Origin: Methylobacterium sp.
GTDB taxonomy: Bacteria > Pseudomonadota > Alphaproteobacteria > Rhizobiales > Beijerinckiaceae
Direction: 5' to 3'
Length of the DNA: 37,837 bases
NCBI RefSeq assembly: GCF_019750675.1
Contig: NZ_JAIEOF010000117.1
Location: 1-37,837, forward strand
This document shows positions 1 to 7,030 of the stretch, piece by piece (position 1 is the stretch's first letter; the number at the start of each line of letters is the position of its first letter). The notes beneath the pieces were generated by a model. The model made no database searches. It worked only from the letters and a program-made list of their open reading frames with translations, and was not told where the DNA came from. A program made the position numbers and the translations under genes.

Positions 1-371
1 GCCGCGAAGGTGAGGAACAGCAGGTTGCGTCCCGGCACGAAGGTGTTGGGCAGGCCGCCATCCGCGAAGGCGATGGCGGTGTCGCGGGTCAGCGCCGTCT
101 CGGAGACTTGGCCGAGGGCGTCGAGGGCGAGCGTATGGTCGTCCCCGAGCCGCGCCGCCCATTCGGGCTTCAGGGTCGCGATCCCCCGGCGCAGGGTGTC
201 CCGGCAATCGAGTTCGATGCGGTGGCGCTGGCCGTAATCGAAGCCGAGGGTCTCGACCCGGTCGAAGCGCGCGAGCGCCCAGGCGAGGCAGGTGGTGGAA
301 TCCTGCCCGCCCGAGAACAGGACCAGGGCGCCCCCGCCCATCGCCGGGTCCCTCATCGCCGGGTTCCTCAT
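1..371 (-). CDS. queC: 7-cyano-7-deazaguanine synthase QueC (3' part missing)
   Basis: QueC uses ATP and ammonia to convert 7-carboxy-7-deazaguanine to preQ0 in the cytoplasm, the last preQ0 step of queuosine synthesis. Only about 123 N-terminal residues are present (the family is usually ~220-240); the window edge removes the C-terminal part with the zinc-binding cysteines. The PP-loop ATP motif SGGQDSTTC is at residues ~20-28, followed by LGFDYGQRH and, near the edge, the family motif [12 protein letters not shown]. The first ATG (369-371) overlaps the queD stop as ATGA, so translation is probably coupled. Two more in-frame ATGs lie 15 and 30 bases downstream because the start region is tandemly duplicated, so the real start is uncertain by up to 10 residues. 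Identification is firm. Confidence 0.95.
   Translation of the reverse strand, partial: MRNPAMRDPAMGGGALVLFSGGQDSTTCLAWALARFDRVETLGFDYGQRHRIELDCRDTLRRGIATLKPEWAARLGDDHTLALDALGQVSETALTRDTAIAFADGGLPNTFVPGRNLLFLTFA
342..371 (-). repeat. Tandem 15-bp duplication of the queC start region
   Basis: Read on the minus strand, two 15-base units (371-357 and 356-342) differ at one base: ATGAGGAACCCGGCG and ATGAGGGACCCGGCG. A third ATG follows at 341-339. Each unit contains a GAGG that could serve as a ribosome binding site for the ATG of the next unit, about 9-10 bases away. The protein would begin [11 protein letters not shown], and none of these residues belongs to the conserved QueC fold. Confidence 0.8.
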
Positions 372-733
372 CACAAGGCATCGCCCTCGTACTCGGCCCA
401 GGACATCGGCGTCTCGTAGACCTTTACGGAGGAGAGGGCCGGCAGCGCCGCCTTGGTGCGCTCCCAGATCCAGGCCGCGATGTGCTCGGCGGTGGGGTTC
501 TCCAGCCCCTCGATCTCGTTGAGGCAGTAATGGTCGAGGCGGGCCAGCACCGGCGCGAAGGCGTGCTCCACGTCGAAGAAATCCACCACCCAGCCGGTGG
601 CCGGGTCGACGGCGCCCGAGAGGGTGAGTTCGACCCGGTAGGAATGCCCGTGCATGCGGTGGCAGCGATGGGTCTCGGGCACGTTCGGCAGGCGGTGGGC
701 CGCCTCGAAGGTGAAGGCTTGCGTGATCTTCAT
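371..733 (-). CDS. queD: 6-carboxy-5,6,7,8-tetrahydropterin synthase QueD
   Basis: QueD converts dihydroneopterin triphosphate to 6-carboxytetrahydropterin, the second step towards preQ0. The protein has 120 residues, the usual length. Zinc ligands His13, His28 and His30 are visible in AAHRLP and HRMHGHSY, with nucleophile Cys24 between them. The Asp67-His68 pair in LDHYCLNE and the late Glu in VKVYETP complete the catalytic set, and [11 protein letters not shown] is typical of the family. It lies between queE (36 bases upstream) and queC, which it overlaps by ATGA, so the three minus-strand genes are probably one transcript. No unusual residues are seen. Confidence 0.97.
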   Translation of the reverse strand: MKITQAFTFEAAHRLPNVPETHRCHRMHGHSYRVELTLSGAVDPATGWVVDFFDVEHAFAPVLARLDHYCLNEIEGLENPTAEHIAAWIWERTKAALPALSSVKVYETPMSWAEYEGDAL

Positions 734-769
734 TGCGAAAACTTCATGCTGCGAGCGGAGTTAGGAGCC

Positions 770-1402
770 TCACGGGATCCCGATGATCTTGTGCGTCTGG
801 AGCGAGAGGCGCCAGCGCGCGTCGCGCCGGCAATAGGCGACCGCCTCGGCGGTGTTGGCGAGCCGCTCCGGCCCGTCCATCGGCTGGAGCCAGTGGTGGC
901 GGAAGTCGAGCTCCGCAAAGGCCTCCGGGAGGGCCTCGGCTTGCGGGAACACGAGCTTCAGCTCGTGTCCGCTGCGCTGCACGATCGGGTTGCCGGCCTT
1001 CGGGCTGACGCAGATCCAATCGATGCCCGCGGGCGCGGGAAGCGTGCCGTTGGTCTCCACCGCGACCTCGAACCCGCGCGCATGAACGGCGGCGATGAGG
1101 GCGGGATCAAGCTGCAGCAGGGGTTCGCCGCCGGTGAAGACCACGTAGCGGTGTCGCGGGCCACCCTCCCAGGTGCGCGCGATCGCGTCCGCGAGGTCGT
1201 CCGATGTCGGGAAGCGCCCGCCGCCCGTGCCATCCATGCCGATGAAATCGGTGTCGCAGAAGGTGCAGGCGGCGGTGGCGCGGTCCTCCTCGCGGCCGGA
1301 CCAGAGATTGCAGCCGGAGAACCGGCAGAACACCGCCGCCCGCCCCGCCTGCGCGCCCTCGCCCTGGAGGGTGTGGAAAAGTTCCTTGACTGCGTACGCC
1401 AT
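770..1402 (-). CDS. queE: 7-carboxy-7-deazaguanine synthase QueE (radical SAM)
   Basis: QueE is the radical SAM enzyme that contracts 6-carboxytetrahydropterin to 7-carboxy-7-deazaguanine. From the ATG at 1400-1402 it is 210 residues and begins MAYAVKELFHTLQGEGAQAG. The frame stays open another 63 codons upstream, but that stretch shows no family similarity, so I chose the ATG just before the conserved KELFxTLQGEG motif. The cluster-binding cysteines are C31-X14-C46-X2-C49, the long-spaced variant known from Burkholderia-type QueE, not the classical CX3CX2C. FTGGEPLLQ and VAVETNGT are the SAM-binding and substrate motifs. It is the first gene of the queE-queD-queC run. Confidence 0.95.
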   Translation of the reverse strand: MAYAVKELFHTLQGEGAQAGRAAVFCRFSGCNLWSGREEDRATAACTFCDTDFIGMDGTGGGRFPTSDDLADAIARTWEGGPRHRYVVFTGGEPLLQLDPALIAAVHARGFEVAVETNGTLPAPAGIDWICVSPKAGNPIVQRSGHELKLVFPQAEALPEAFAELDFRHHWLQPMDGPERLANTAEAVAYCRRDARWRLSLQTHKIIGIP

Positions 1403-1756
1403 CACGATCCCGCGCCGACCGGGCCCTGCCGGGCTGCGACGCTCCGAATTTCGAAATACCCTGACCGACGCATCGCACATAGGCGTGACGGCCATCCGGG
1501 GCCACGGACAGGCCGCGGACCGTACCCATGCGCCGAACGCGATCATACCATGAAACCGCCCGGATCTCGCATCCGCGAAGCGTTTTGCCATGCTCTCGCC
1601 ACGGAACGCCGGTTGTTAGGCGTTCAGTCACGGCCAAGTCGTACCACGCTTGACGACGAATTTCCGTCGGCCTGCCTCAAGCTTGGCCGTTGACCGGCCG
1701 ACCCGCGCGGGCCGATATTCGTCGGGCCGGGGGCATACCTTCTTGAGACGGGTCAG
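1403..1756. other. Divergent intergenic region between queE and the carboxypeptidase gene
   Basis: These 354 bases should carry the promoters for queE (leftward) and the carboxypeptidase gene (rightward). I see no convincing preQ1-type riboswitch. A small hairpin, CGACG-aatttc-CGTCG, lies near 1651-1666. On the minus strand, 1529-1446 reads as a short peptide resembling one blade of a beta-propeller (VRGLSVAPDGRHAYV), which may be a gene remnant or chance. Confidence 0.5.
1690..1719 (+). promoter_or_regulatory. Possible promoter of the carboxypeptidase gene
   Basis: TTGACC at 1690-1695 is followed 18 bases later by GATATT at 1714-1719, 38 bases before the start codon at 1757. The -35 box is good and the -10 box weak. 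This is a visual match only. Confidence 0.3.
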
Positions 1757-3310
1757 ATGTCGAACGGATTGTTGAGGCGCCTGGCCGCTTGCCTGGCGAT
1801 GGCGGCGAGTGTGCTGGCCGCCGCGCCGGCGGGTGCCGTGACATCGCCGATCCTCGTGGTGGAGGTCGATTCCGGCAAGGTGATCTACGGGCAGGCGGCC
1901 ACCGATCCGTGGTTCCCGGCCTCGATCACCAAGCTGATGACCACCTACGTCGCCCTCGACCTCGTGCGGCAGGGCCGGCTCTCCCTCGATTCGCTGATCA
2001 CGATCTCGGCCGCCGCCGCCGCCGAGCCGCCCTCGAAGATGGGCTTCCGGCCGGGCACCAAGCTCACCCTCGACAATGCCCTCAAGATCATCATGGTCAA
2101 GTCGGCCAACGATGTCGCGTGGGCGATCGGTGAGAATCTCGGTGGCTCCATCGAGGGCTTCGCCCAGATGATGAACGAGACCGCCCAGCGCATCGGCATG
2201 CGCGAGAGTCGCTGGACCAACCCCAACGGCCTGCCCGATGCCCGGCAATGGACGACGGCCCGCGACATGGCGATCCTCGGCCGCGCCCTCATCCGCGACT
2301 TTCCCGAAAGCCGCGCCCTGTTCTCCATCAGCGCCATCCAGTTCGGCCGCTCGGTGATGGCCAACCACAACGGCCTTCTGGGCCGCTATGCCGGCGCGGA
2401 CGGCATGAAGACCGGGTTCATCTGCTCGGGGGGCTTCAACGTGGTGGCGAGCGCCACCCGCAACGGGCGTCGCATCATCACCGTGGTGATGGGCCAGCCG
2501 AGCGCCCGCGAACGCGACCTCAAGGCCTTCGACCTGTTCGATTACGGATTCTCGCAGAGCGCCGGCTGGACCGCCCAGACCCTCGACGCGCTGCCGACCT
2601 CCAACCTCGGCGAGCCGCCGGACCTGCGGCCCTACATCTGCGACAAGCGCAAGGCCCTGCCCGTCGACGAGGGCCAGGGGGCCATCACGGCGAGCGCCGG
2701 AGCGGCCGGCGCCAGCGCCGACAACGCCAACGCCCAGCTGATGGCCGCCGCCGCGCCGCCCTCCGCCGCGCTCGCCTTCGCCACCATGAACAGCGCGGCC
2801 CTGCGCAACCGCGCCCTGCCGCCGCGCGCGCCGCTGCAGCCGATCCTGGTCTGGATCGGCCGCGATCCCGCCGAGGGTGCCATCGCGCTCAACGAGCAGG
2901 AGGAAGCCGAGAAGGCGGAGAAGGCCGCCAAGCTCGCCGAGGCGCGCAAGGCGAAGCTGGAGGCGATCGCGGCCAAGCGCGAGGCCGCCCAGGCGGCCCG
3001 GCAGGCCAAGGGACCGGCGGCCGCCCCCGCCAAGGCGGCCAAGCCGGAGGCGAAGAAGGCCCTGGCCCGCGGCAAGGGCGGCGTCCCCGCTACGGCGAGC
3101 GCCTTCGCCCCCGCGGAATCCACCCCCGTCATGGAGGGCGCGCCCAAGCTGAAGGTCGATACGGTCCGCAAGCCGGCCGCGAAAGCCGCGGTGAAGCCCC
3201 AGGCCAAGCCGGAGGCGAAGGCGAAGCCCGCCGCCAAAGCCTCGAGCGCGAAGCCCGCGACGGCGGGCAAATCCACCCGGTCGGCGAGCAAGACTCAGGC
3301 GGACGACTGA
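1757..3310 (+). CDS. D-alanyl-D-alanine carboxypeptidase (DacF/PBP5-type, serine peptidase S11) with long Lys/Ala/Pro tail
   Basis: A low-molecular-weight penicillin-binding protein that would trim the terminal D-Ala from peptidoglycan stem peptides in the periplasm. Residues 1-27 form a signal peptide ending APAGA. The three active-site motifs are all present: S56-I-T-K59 (nucleophile Ser56), S116-A-N118 and K218-T-G220. The catalytic domain ends around residue 300. The remaining ~215 residues are low-complexity, with an Ala-rich part and, from about residue 375, many KA, AK and KPA runs that give a strong positive charge. Such tails may bind anionic cell-wall polymers, but that is inference. 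The downstream gene has its own Zur-like operator, so the two are probably transcribed separately. The catalytic assignment is firm; the exact paralogue name is not. Confidence 0.92.
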   Translation: MSNGLLRRLAACLAMAASVLAAAPAGAVTSPILVVEVDSGKVIYGQAATDPWFPASITKLMTTYVALDLVRQGRLSLDSLITISAAAAAEPPSKMGFRPGTKLTLDNALKIIMVKSANDVAWAIGENLGGSIEGFAQMMNETAQRIGMRESRWTNPNGLPDARQWTTARDMAILGRALIRDFPESRALFSISAIQFGRSVMANHNGLLGRYAGADGMKTGFICSGGFNVVASATRNGRRIITVVMGQPSARERDLKAFDLFDYGFSQSAGWTAQTLDALPTSNLGEPPDLRPYICDKRKALPVDEGQGAITASAGAAGASADNANAQLMAAAAPPSAALAFATMNSAALRNRALPPRAPLQPILVWIGRDPAEGAIALNEQEEAEKAEKAAKLAEARKAKLEAIAAKREAAQAARQAKGPAAAPAKAAKPEAKKALARGKGGVPATASAFAPAESTPVMEGAPKLKVDTVRKPAAKAAVKPQAKPEAKAKPAAKASSAKPATAGKSTRSASKTQADD

Positions 3311-3340
3311 CCCACCCGTGCCCGGACGCACCCGGCGATT

Positions 3341-3365
3341 GGCGGTGTTATAATATTACATCGCC
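3341..3365 (+). promoter_or_regulatory. Zur-box-like palindrome
   Basis: The core TGTTATAATATTACA (3346-3360) is a near-perfect inverted repeat and matches the known proteobacterial Zur operator pattern, GTTATA followed by TATAAC-type halves. Outer GGCG and CGCC extend the dyad to 25 bases (3341-3365). It is an AT-rich island in very GC-rich DNA, 41 bases before the start of a CobW-type GTPase with a His-rich loop, a known Zur-regulated gene class. Zur control is inferred from sequence match and context. Confidence 0.75.
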
Positions 3366-3406
3366 GCAGGATTGAGCGGCGCGTCCCGGAAGGCTAGGTC
3401 AGGGAC

Positions 3407-4528
3407 ATGACCGACCTGTCAAAGCCCGATCCCCGCGCGCCCGAGCCGATTCCGCTCACCGTCCTCACCGGGTTTCTCGGCGCGGGCAAAACGACCCTGC
3501 TGAACCGGATGCTGCGCGATCCGGCGCTCACCGACACGGTGGTGATCGTCAACGAGTTCGGCGAGATCGGTCTCGACCACCTGCTCATCGAGACGATCGA
3601 CGAGGGCATGGTCCTGCTCGGCGCCGGCTGCCTCTGCTGCACCGTGCGCGGCGATCTCATCGCCACCCTCGAAGATCTGCTGCGCAAGCGCGACAACGGC
3701 CGCATCCAGCCCTTCCGCCGGGTAGTGATCGAGACGACGGGCCTCGCCGACCCCGCCCCGATCCTGCACGCGCTGATCTACCATCCCTATCTCGTCATCC
3801 GGTATCGCCTGCAGGGCGTCGTCACCGTGGTGGACGCGGTGAACGGGGCCTCGACCCTCGACGCCCACGCGGAGGCGGTGCGGCAGGTGGCCGTGGCCGA
3901 CCAGATCGTCGTCACGAAGCGCGATCTGGCGGGCGAGGACGGCGCCGCGCTGGAAGCACGGTTGCGGGCCCTGAACCCCTCGGCTCCGTTCCGGGACGCG
4001 TCCGTGCCGCCGCACGCCCTTCTCGGCGGCCTGTTCGGCCTCGACGGAAAGAGCGACGACGTGCGCGCCTGGCTCGGCGCCGAGGCCGAGCGGGCCGAGC
4101 ATGATCATCACGCCCATGGGCACCATCACGGCCACCACCATCACGACGTGAACCGGCACGATGCCGCGATCCGGGCCTTCAGCCTGACCAGCGACGCACC
4201 GGTGCCGCGCGCGGCCTTCGAGATGTTCCTGGACCTGCTGCGCTCCAGCCACGGCCCGAACCTCCTGCGCCTCAAGGGGTTGGTCGCCCTCGCGGACGCG
4301 CCGGAACGACCCCTCGTGGTGCACGGGGTCCAGCACGTCATCCATGCGCCCGTGCATCTCGCGGCCTGGCCGGACGCCGATCACCGCTCGCGCCTCGTGC
4401 TCATCGTGCGCGACCTCGACCCGGCCTTCGTCACCCGCCTGTGGGACGCCTTCCTCGGCCGCCCGCGCGTCGACGGCCCCGACGCCGCGGCGCTCACGCA
4501 AAATCCCCTCGCGATTCCCGGCGGCTGA
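3407..4528 (+). CDS. G3E-family zinc metallochaperone GTPase (CobW/COG0523, ZagA/YeiR-like)
   Basis: A cytoplasmic GTPase of the CobW/COG0523 group; Zur-linked members are thought to deliver zinc to target proteins when zinc is scarce. It has 373 residues. Walker A GFLGAGKTT is at ~22-30, the metal-binding CLCC motif characteristic of the family is at ~76-79 (GAGCLCCTVRGD), then ETTGLADP (Walker B region) and TKRDL (guanine specificity). A histidine-rich stretch around residues 226-246 (HDHHAHGHHHGHHHHD) probably binds metal. The CobW C-terminal domain follows, roughly residues 253-355. Start ATG 3407 follows the Zur-like operator at 3341-3365. The family call is firm; the zinc role rests on the operator and His-rich loop. 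Confidence 0.92.
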   Translation: MTDLSKPDPRAPEPIPLTVLTGFLGAGKTTLLNRMLRDPALTDTVVIVNEFGEIGLDHLLIETIDEGMVLLGAGCLCCTVRGDLIATLEDLLRKRDNGRIQPFRRVVIETTGLADPAPILHALIYHPYLVIRYRLQGVVTVVDAVNGASTLDAHAEAVRQVAVADQIVVTKRDLAGEDGAALEARLRALNPSAPFRDASVPPHALLGGLFGLDGKSDDVRAWLGAEAERAEHDHHAHGHHHGHHHHDVNRHDAAIRAFSLTSDAPVPRAAFEMFLDLLRSSHGPNLLRLKGLVALADAPERPLVVHGVQHVIHAPVHLAAWPDADHRSRLVLIVRDLDPAFVTRLWDAFLGRPRVDGPDAAALTQNPLAIPGG

Positions 4529-4606
4529 GACCGCGCTCGCTGTCCGGAATCGGGCGGTCCCGTTCTTGAAGCCTGAACCCCACAGGGCGCCTCACGGCGC
4601 GAGAGT

Positions 4607-4621
4607 GTCCCGCATCGGGAC
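4607..4621. other. Small perfect hairpin upstream of the CelD-like gene
   Basis: GTCCCG-cat-CGGGAC forms a 6-bp stem, 22 bases before the start at 4644, with another CGCATTCGGG nearby. It could be the end of the upstream transcript or chance. No T-run follows. Confidence 0.3.
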
Positions 4622-4643
4622 GCATTCGGGATCGGATCGAGAC

Positions 4644-5537
4644 ATGAGACACCGCTTCACGGTCATCGATGGCGGCGCATCGCCGATCGACGCGGTGGTC
4701 GAGGCCGTCGCGGACGAGGCGCCCGTGGCCTGGCGCGTCGACCTGCACCGGGCGGCTTCCATCGGCGCGGACGAGATCGCGGCGTGGCGGGCGCTGCTCG
4801 CGCGTGCCGCCGTCGCGGATCCCGTCCGGGCCGACCCGGACTACCTCCTCTCGGCGGCCCAGCATCAGGCGGGTGGGCGGGACCTCGTCTTCGCCCTGGC
4901 CTGGGCGGTGGGGAACGGTCCGGACCGGCTCGGTGCCGTGATTCCCCTGGCCATGCCGCATACGCTCTTCGGGCATGGCCGGATCGTGGTCTGGCAGCCC
5001 TATGGCAGCGCGCTCGCTCCGACCTTCGCGCCCGGCAACGTCGAGCCGGTCCGCACGGCGCTGGCGACCGCGCTGCAGGCGATCCGTCCCCGCGCGACCC
5101 TGGAGCTCGACACGCCGGCCGCTGCGGCGATCCCGGAGGCCGGGCCGGCGTCCCGTCTCCGGGCCGTGACCGCGCGCGGCACGATCCCGGCGCACAGCCT
5201 CGTCGGCGTGCGTCCCGTTCATGCGCCCGAGTTTGCTAACGTCGAGCCTGACCGCGTCGAGCGTGTGCGTGATCCGATTCAGGTGCGAGACGCGGTGGAG
5301 GCCTTTCTTCTGCTCGATGCCGAGGCGTCGTCCGCGCCCATCATCGGCGACCCCTCCGAGGCCGCGATGGTGCGGGTGGTGACGCGCCTGTTCGCCCGCC
5401 GCAATCAGGTCACGGTGACGCTGACCCGGCGCGCGGACAGGGTCGTCGCGGCCACGATCACCCTCGGCGCGGGTGCGTCCGCCTTGGTCTGGCGTCGGGC
5501 GGACGCCGTGCCGGAGCGTCTCGAGCGCTCGGCCTGA
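4644..5537 (+). CDS. Uncharacterised protein with weak resemblance to CelD/GNAT-like (BcsL) proteins
   Basis: I do not recognise this 297-residue protein with certainty. The first half resembles CelD-type proteins, which carry a GNAT fold: a W-x-x-L region (AAWRALLARAAVADPVRADP), a stretch where others carry hydrophobic beta strands (LVFALAWAVG, LGAVIPLAMP), then a conserved-looking WQPYGSALAP. The second half (FLLLDAEASSA, AAMVRVVTRLFARRNQV, VVAATITLG) looks like a shortened acetyl-transfer domain that stops soon after the strand where longer relatives continue. No signal peptide or membrane segment is seen. I chose ATG 4644 because the open frame upstream overlaps the CobW gene. It converges with ptsH, 6 bases away. 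The CelD comparison is inference from pattern only. Confidence 0.6.
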   Translation: MRHRFTVIDGGASPIDAVVEAVADEAPVAWRVDLHRAASIGADEIAAWRALLARAAVADPVRADPDYLLSAAQHQAGGRDLVFALAWAVGNGPDRLGAVIPLAMPHTLFGHGRIVVWQPYGSALAPTFAPGNVEPVRTALATALQAIRPRATLELDTPAAAAIPEAGPASRLRAVTARGTIPAHSLVGVRPVHAPEFANVEPDRVERVRDPIQVRDAVEAFLLLDAEASSAPIIGDPSEAAMVRVVTRLFARRNQVTVTLTRRADRVVAATITLGAGASALVWRRADAVPERLERSA

Positions 5538-5543
5538 ACGGGG

Positions 5544-5858
5544 CTACTCGTCCTCGCCGAACTTGTTGGCGAGGAGGTCGCTGATGGCCTGCATGCAGGC
5601 CTCGGCGTCGCTGCCCGAGGCCACCACCGCGATGGAGGTGCCCTGCGCCGCGCCCAGCGTCAGCAATCCCATGATGGAGCGTCCCCCCACCGTCTCGCCG
5701 GAGCGTGTCACGGTGACGGCGGCATCGAAGCGCTCCACCGTCTGCACGAACTTGGCGGAGGCCCGCGCGTGCAGGCCACGCCGGTTGATGATCGGGAGCA
5801 CCTGGATCAGACCACCCTCGGGCACGGTCGGCAGGTCGTCGATGTCGTCGTCGCTCAT
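5544..5858 (-). CDS. ptsH: HPr phosphocarrier (PTS-Ntr type)
   Basis: A 104-residue HPr, the small cytoplasmic phosphocarrier passing phosphate from enzyme I to EIIA proteins. Phospho-acceptor His30 sits in RRGLHARASAKF. Ser61 in GGRSIMGLLTL occupies the regulatory site phosphorylated by HPr kinase, which is encoded two genes upstream. An acidic extension of about 16 residues (MSDDDIDDLP) precedes the normal start, typical of alphaproteobacterial forms. It is the last gene of the chvI-chvG-hprK-EIIA-ptsH series, 115 bases after EIIA. No sugar permease is encoded nearby, so a regulatory function is more likely than transport. Confidence 0.95.
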   Translation of the reverse strand: MSDDDIDDLPTVPEGGLIQVLPIINRRGLHARASAKFVQTVERFDAAVTVTRSGETVGGRSIMGLLTLGAAQGTSIAVVASGSDAEACMQAISDLLANKFGEDE

Positions 5859-5886
5859 GGGCGTTGGCCGTCCCCTCCGTGGCGTC

Positions 5887-5904
5887 CCGCGCCGCTTGGC
5901 GCGG
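5887..5904 (-). other. Hairpin between the EIIA and HPr genes
   Basis: CCGCGCC-gctt-GGCGCGG forms a perfect 7-bp stem with a 4-base loop, 28 bases before the ptsH start codon in the direction of transcription. It has no T-run. It may stabilise or attenuate the mRNA between the two genes. Confidence 0.4.
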
Positions 5905-5973
5905 CTCCGGCGGGCCCGCTGGCGGAGCGGAGCCTTGGAATGGCTGTAAGCTGTGGCGCGAGGGGAAGGAAGG

Positions 5974-6375
5974 CTATTTGCCCGCGAGCACGCGGGACGC
6001 GACGTTGATGTACTTCCGGCCCGCTTCCTGTGCGTGCAGGACAGCCTCGCCGAGGGGCTCGGCGTCGCGCACGCTGGCGAGCTTGATCAGCATTGGCAGG
6101 TTGATGCCGGCCACCACCTCGACTTCGCCGCCGTTCATGCACGAGAGGGCGAGGTTCGAGGGCGTGCCGCCGAACATGTCCGTGAGCACCACGACACCCT
6201 TGCCGCTGTTGACGCGGCTGACCGCATTCATGATGTCCAGCCGGCGCAGCTCCATATCGTCCTCGGGACCGATGGTGATGGTCTCGATCTGTTTCTGCGG
6301 CCCGACGACGTGCTCAAGGGCAGCCTTGAACTCCGTTGCCAGCAGCCCGTGTGTGACGAGCACCATTCCAATCAT
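5974..6375 (-). CDS. PTS system EIIA component (mannose-family fold, regulatory)
   Basis: A 133-residue single-domain protein like EIIA-Man that accepts phosphate from HPr. It begins MIGMVLVTHGLLA, with phospho-acceptor His9 at the end of the first strand. DMFGGTPSNLAL (the conserved second active-site region) and GINLPMLIKLA are diagnostic. The open frame runs 207 codons further upstream through hprK; the ATG at 6373-6375 is the only start giving a family-like N-terminus. In alphaproteobacteria this stand-alone EIIA (often called ManX, EIIA-Man or PtsM) is regulatory, and no EIIB/C/D genes are present here. It lies 125 bases after hprK. Confidence 0.95.
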   Translation of the reverse strand: MIGMVLVTHGLLATEFKAALEHVVGPQKQIETITIGPEDDMELRRLDIMNAVSRVNSGKGVVVLTDMFGGTPSNLALSCMNGGEVEVVAGINLPMLIKLASVRDAEPLGEAVLHAQEAGRKYINVASRVLAGK

Positions 6376-6500
6376 CGACGCGGGTTCCAACGCCTTGTGA
6401 GCGGAGCCGCCATCTTGTGCAGCGCAAGGTCGAGCGCAAGGCGAATGCGGCATTTTGTGTGCTCGAACGTCATGATCATGCCACGGTGGTGGCCCCGGCG

Positions 6501-7013
6501 CTACGGTTCGGTGCCGGGCGACAGGATCAGAACGGGGGCCTGCGGCATGCGGGCCACGCCGGGGCACCCCGCGAGCGCGTCGAGCACGAGGCGTGGGCCC
6601 AGTCCGGCGCGCAGCATCGCATGGTCGAGTACGAGGCCCGGCCGGGTGAGGCCGAGCAGGGTTACCTCGCGCATCGGTGCCTCGGGGAGGCGCGGGCAGG
6701 CCTCCACGAGGTCGACCACGAGGTGGACCGGGACATCGGCCAAGGTTTTTGCGACCGGCACGAGGCCGAGGCCGCGCACCTCGATGCGGGAACCGAGCGC
6801 GGGGTGCGGTCGGGCCAGGATCCGTTCGTCCTCGCGCATGAGGCCGACCCGATCGTCGCCGACGAGACCGGCGCTTCCATGCGCTGCGTCGACACGGTCG
6901 AGGAGCAGCAGGGCGAGGCTCGACTTGCCGGCCCCCGACGCCCCCCGGATCAGGACGCCGGCGCCGTCGACGGCCACGCAACTCGCGTGAACCCACGCGA
7001 CGGCATCCGGCAT
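6501..7013 (-). CDS. hprK: HPr kinase/phosphorylase, short alphaproteobacterial form
   Basis: HprK phosphorylates HPr on the regulatory serine (Ser61 of the nearby HPr) and can reverse it. At 170 residues it is the short form: the kinase domain is present without the ~130-residue N-terminal domain found in Firmicutes. His9 in WVHASCVAV precedes the strand to the Walker A loop GASGAGKSS (24-32). LVGDDRV carries the catalytic acidic pair, and the HPrK signature is visible as RIEVRGLGLVPV. It starts 17 bases after the chvG stop, so the two are probably co-transcribed. Confidence 0.94.
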   Translation of the reverse strand: MPDAVAWVHASCVAVDGAGVLIRGASGAGKSSLALLLLDRVDAAHGSAGLVGDDRVGLMREDERILARPHPALGSRIEVRGLGLVPVAKTLADVPVHLVVDLVEACPRLPEAPMREVTLLGLTRPGLVLDHAMLRAGLGPRLVLDALAGCPGVARMPQAPVLILSPGTEP

Positions 7014-7030
7014 CGGGGGGCCGTCCGCGC

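Noticed and set aside
1403-1756. Search for a preQ1 riboswitch upstream of queE
   Set aside because: No recognisable preQ1-I, II or III pattern by eye; would need a covariance model search to exclude fully.
2880-3305. Repetitive AAG/GCC-rich DNA as a repeat element
   Set aside because: It is the codon expression of the Lys/Ala/Pro-rich protein tail rather than a DNA repeat.
1628-3331. A 567-residue minus-strand open frame antisense to the carboxypeptidase gene
   Set aside because: It is repetitive Gly/Arg/Leu-rich sequence as expected from the complement of high-GC coding DNA, and the plus strand has an intact catalytic protein with signal peptide.
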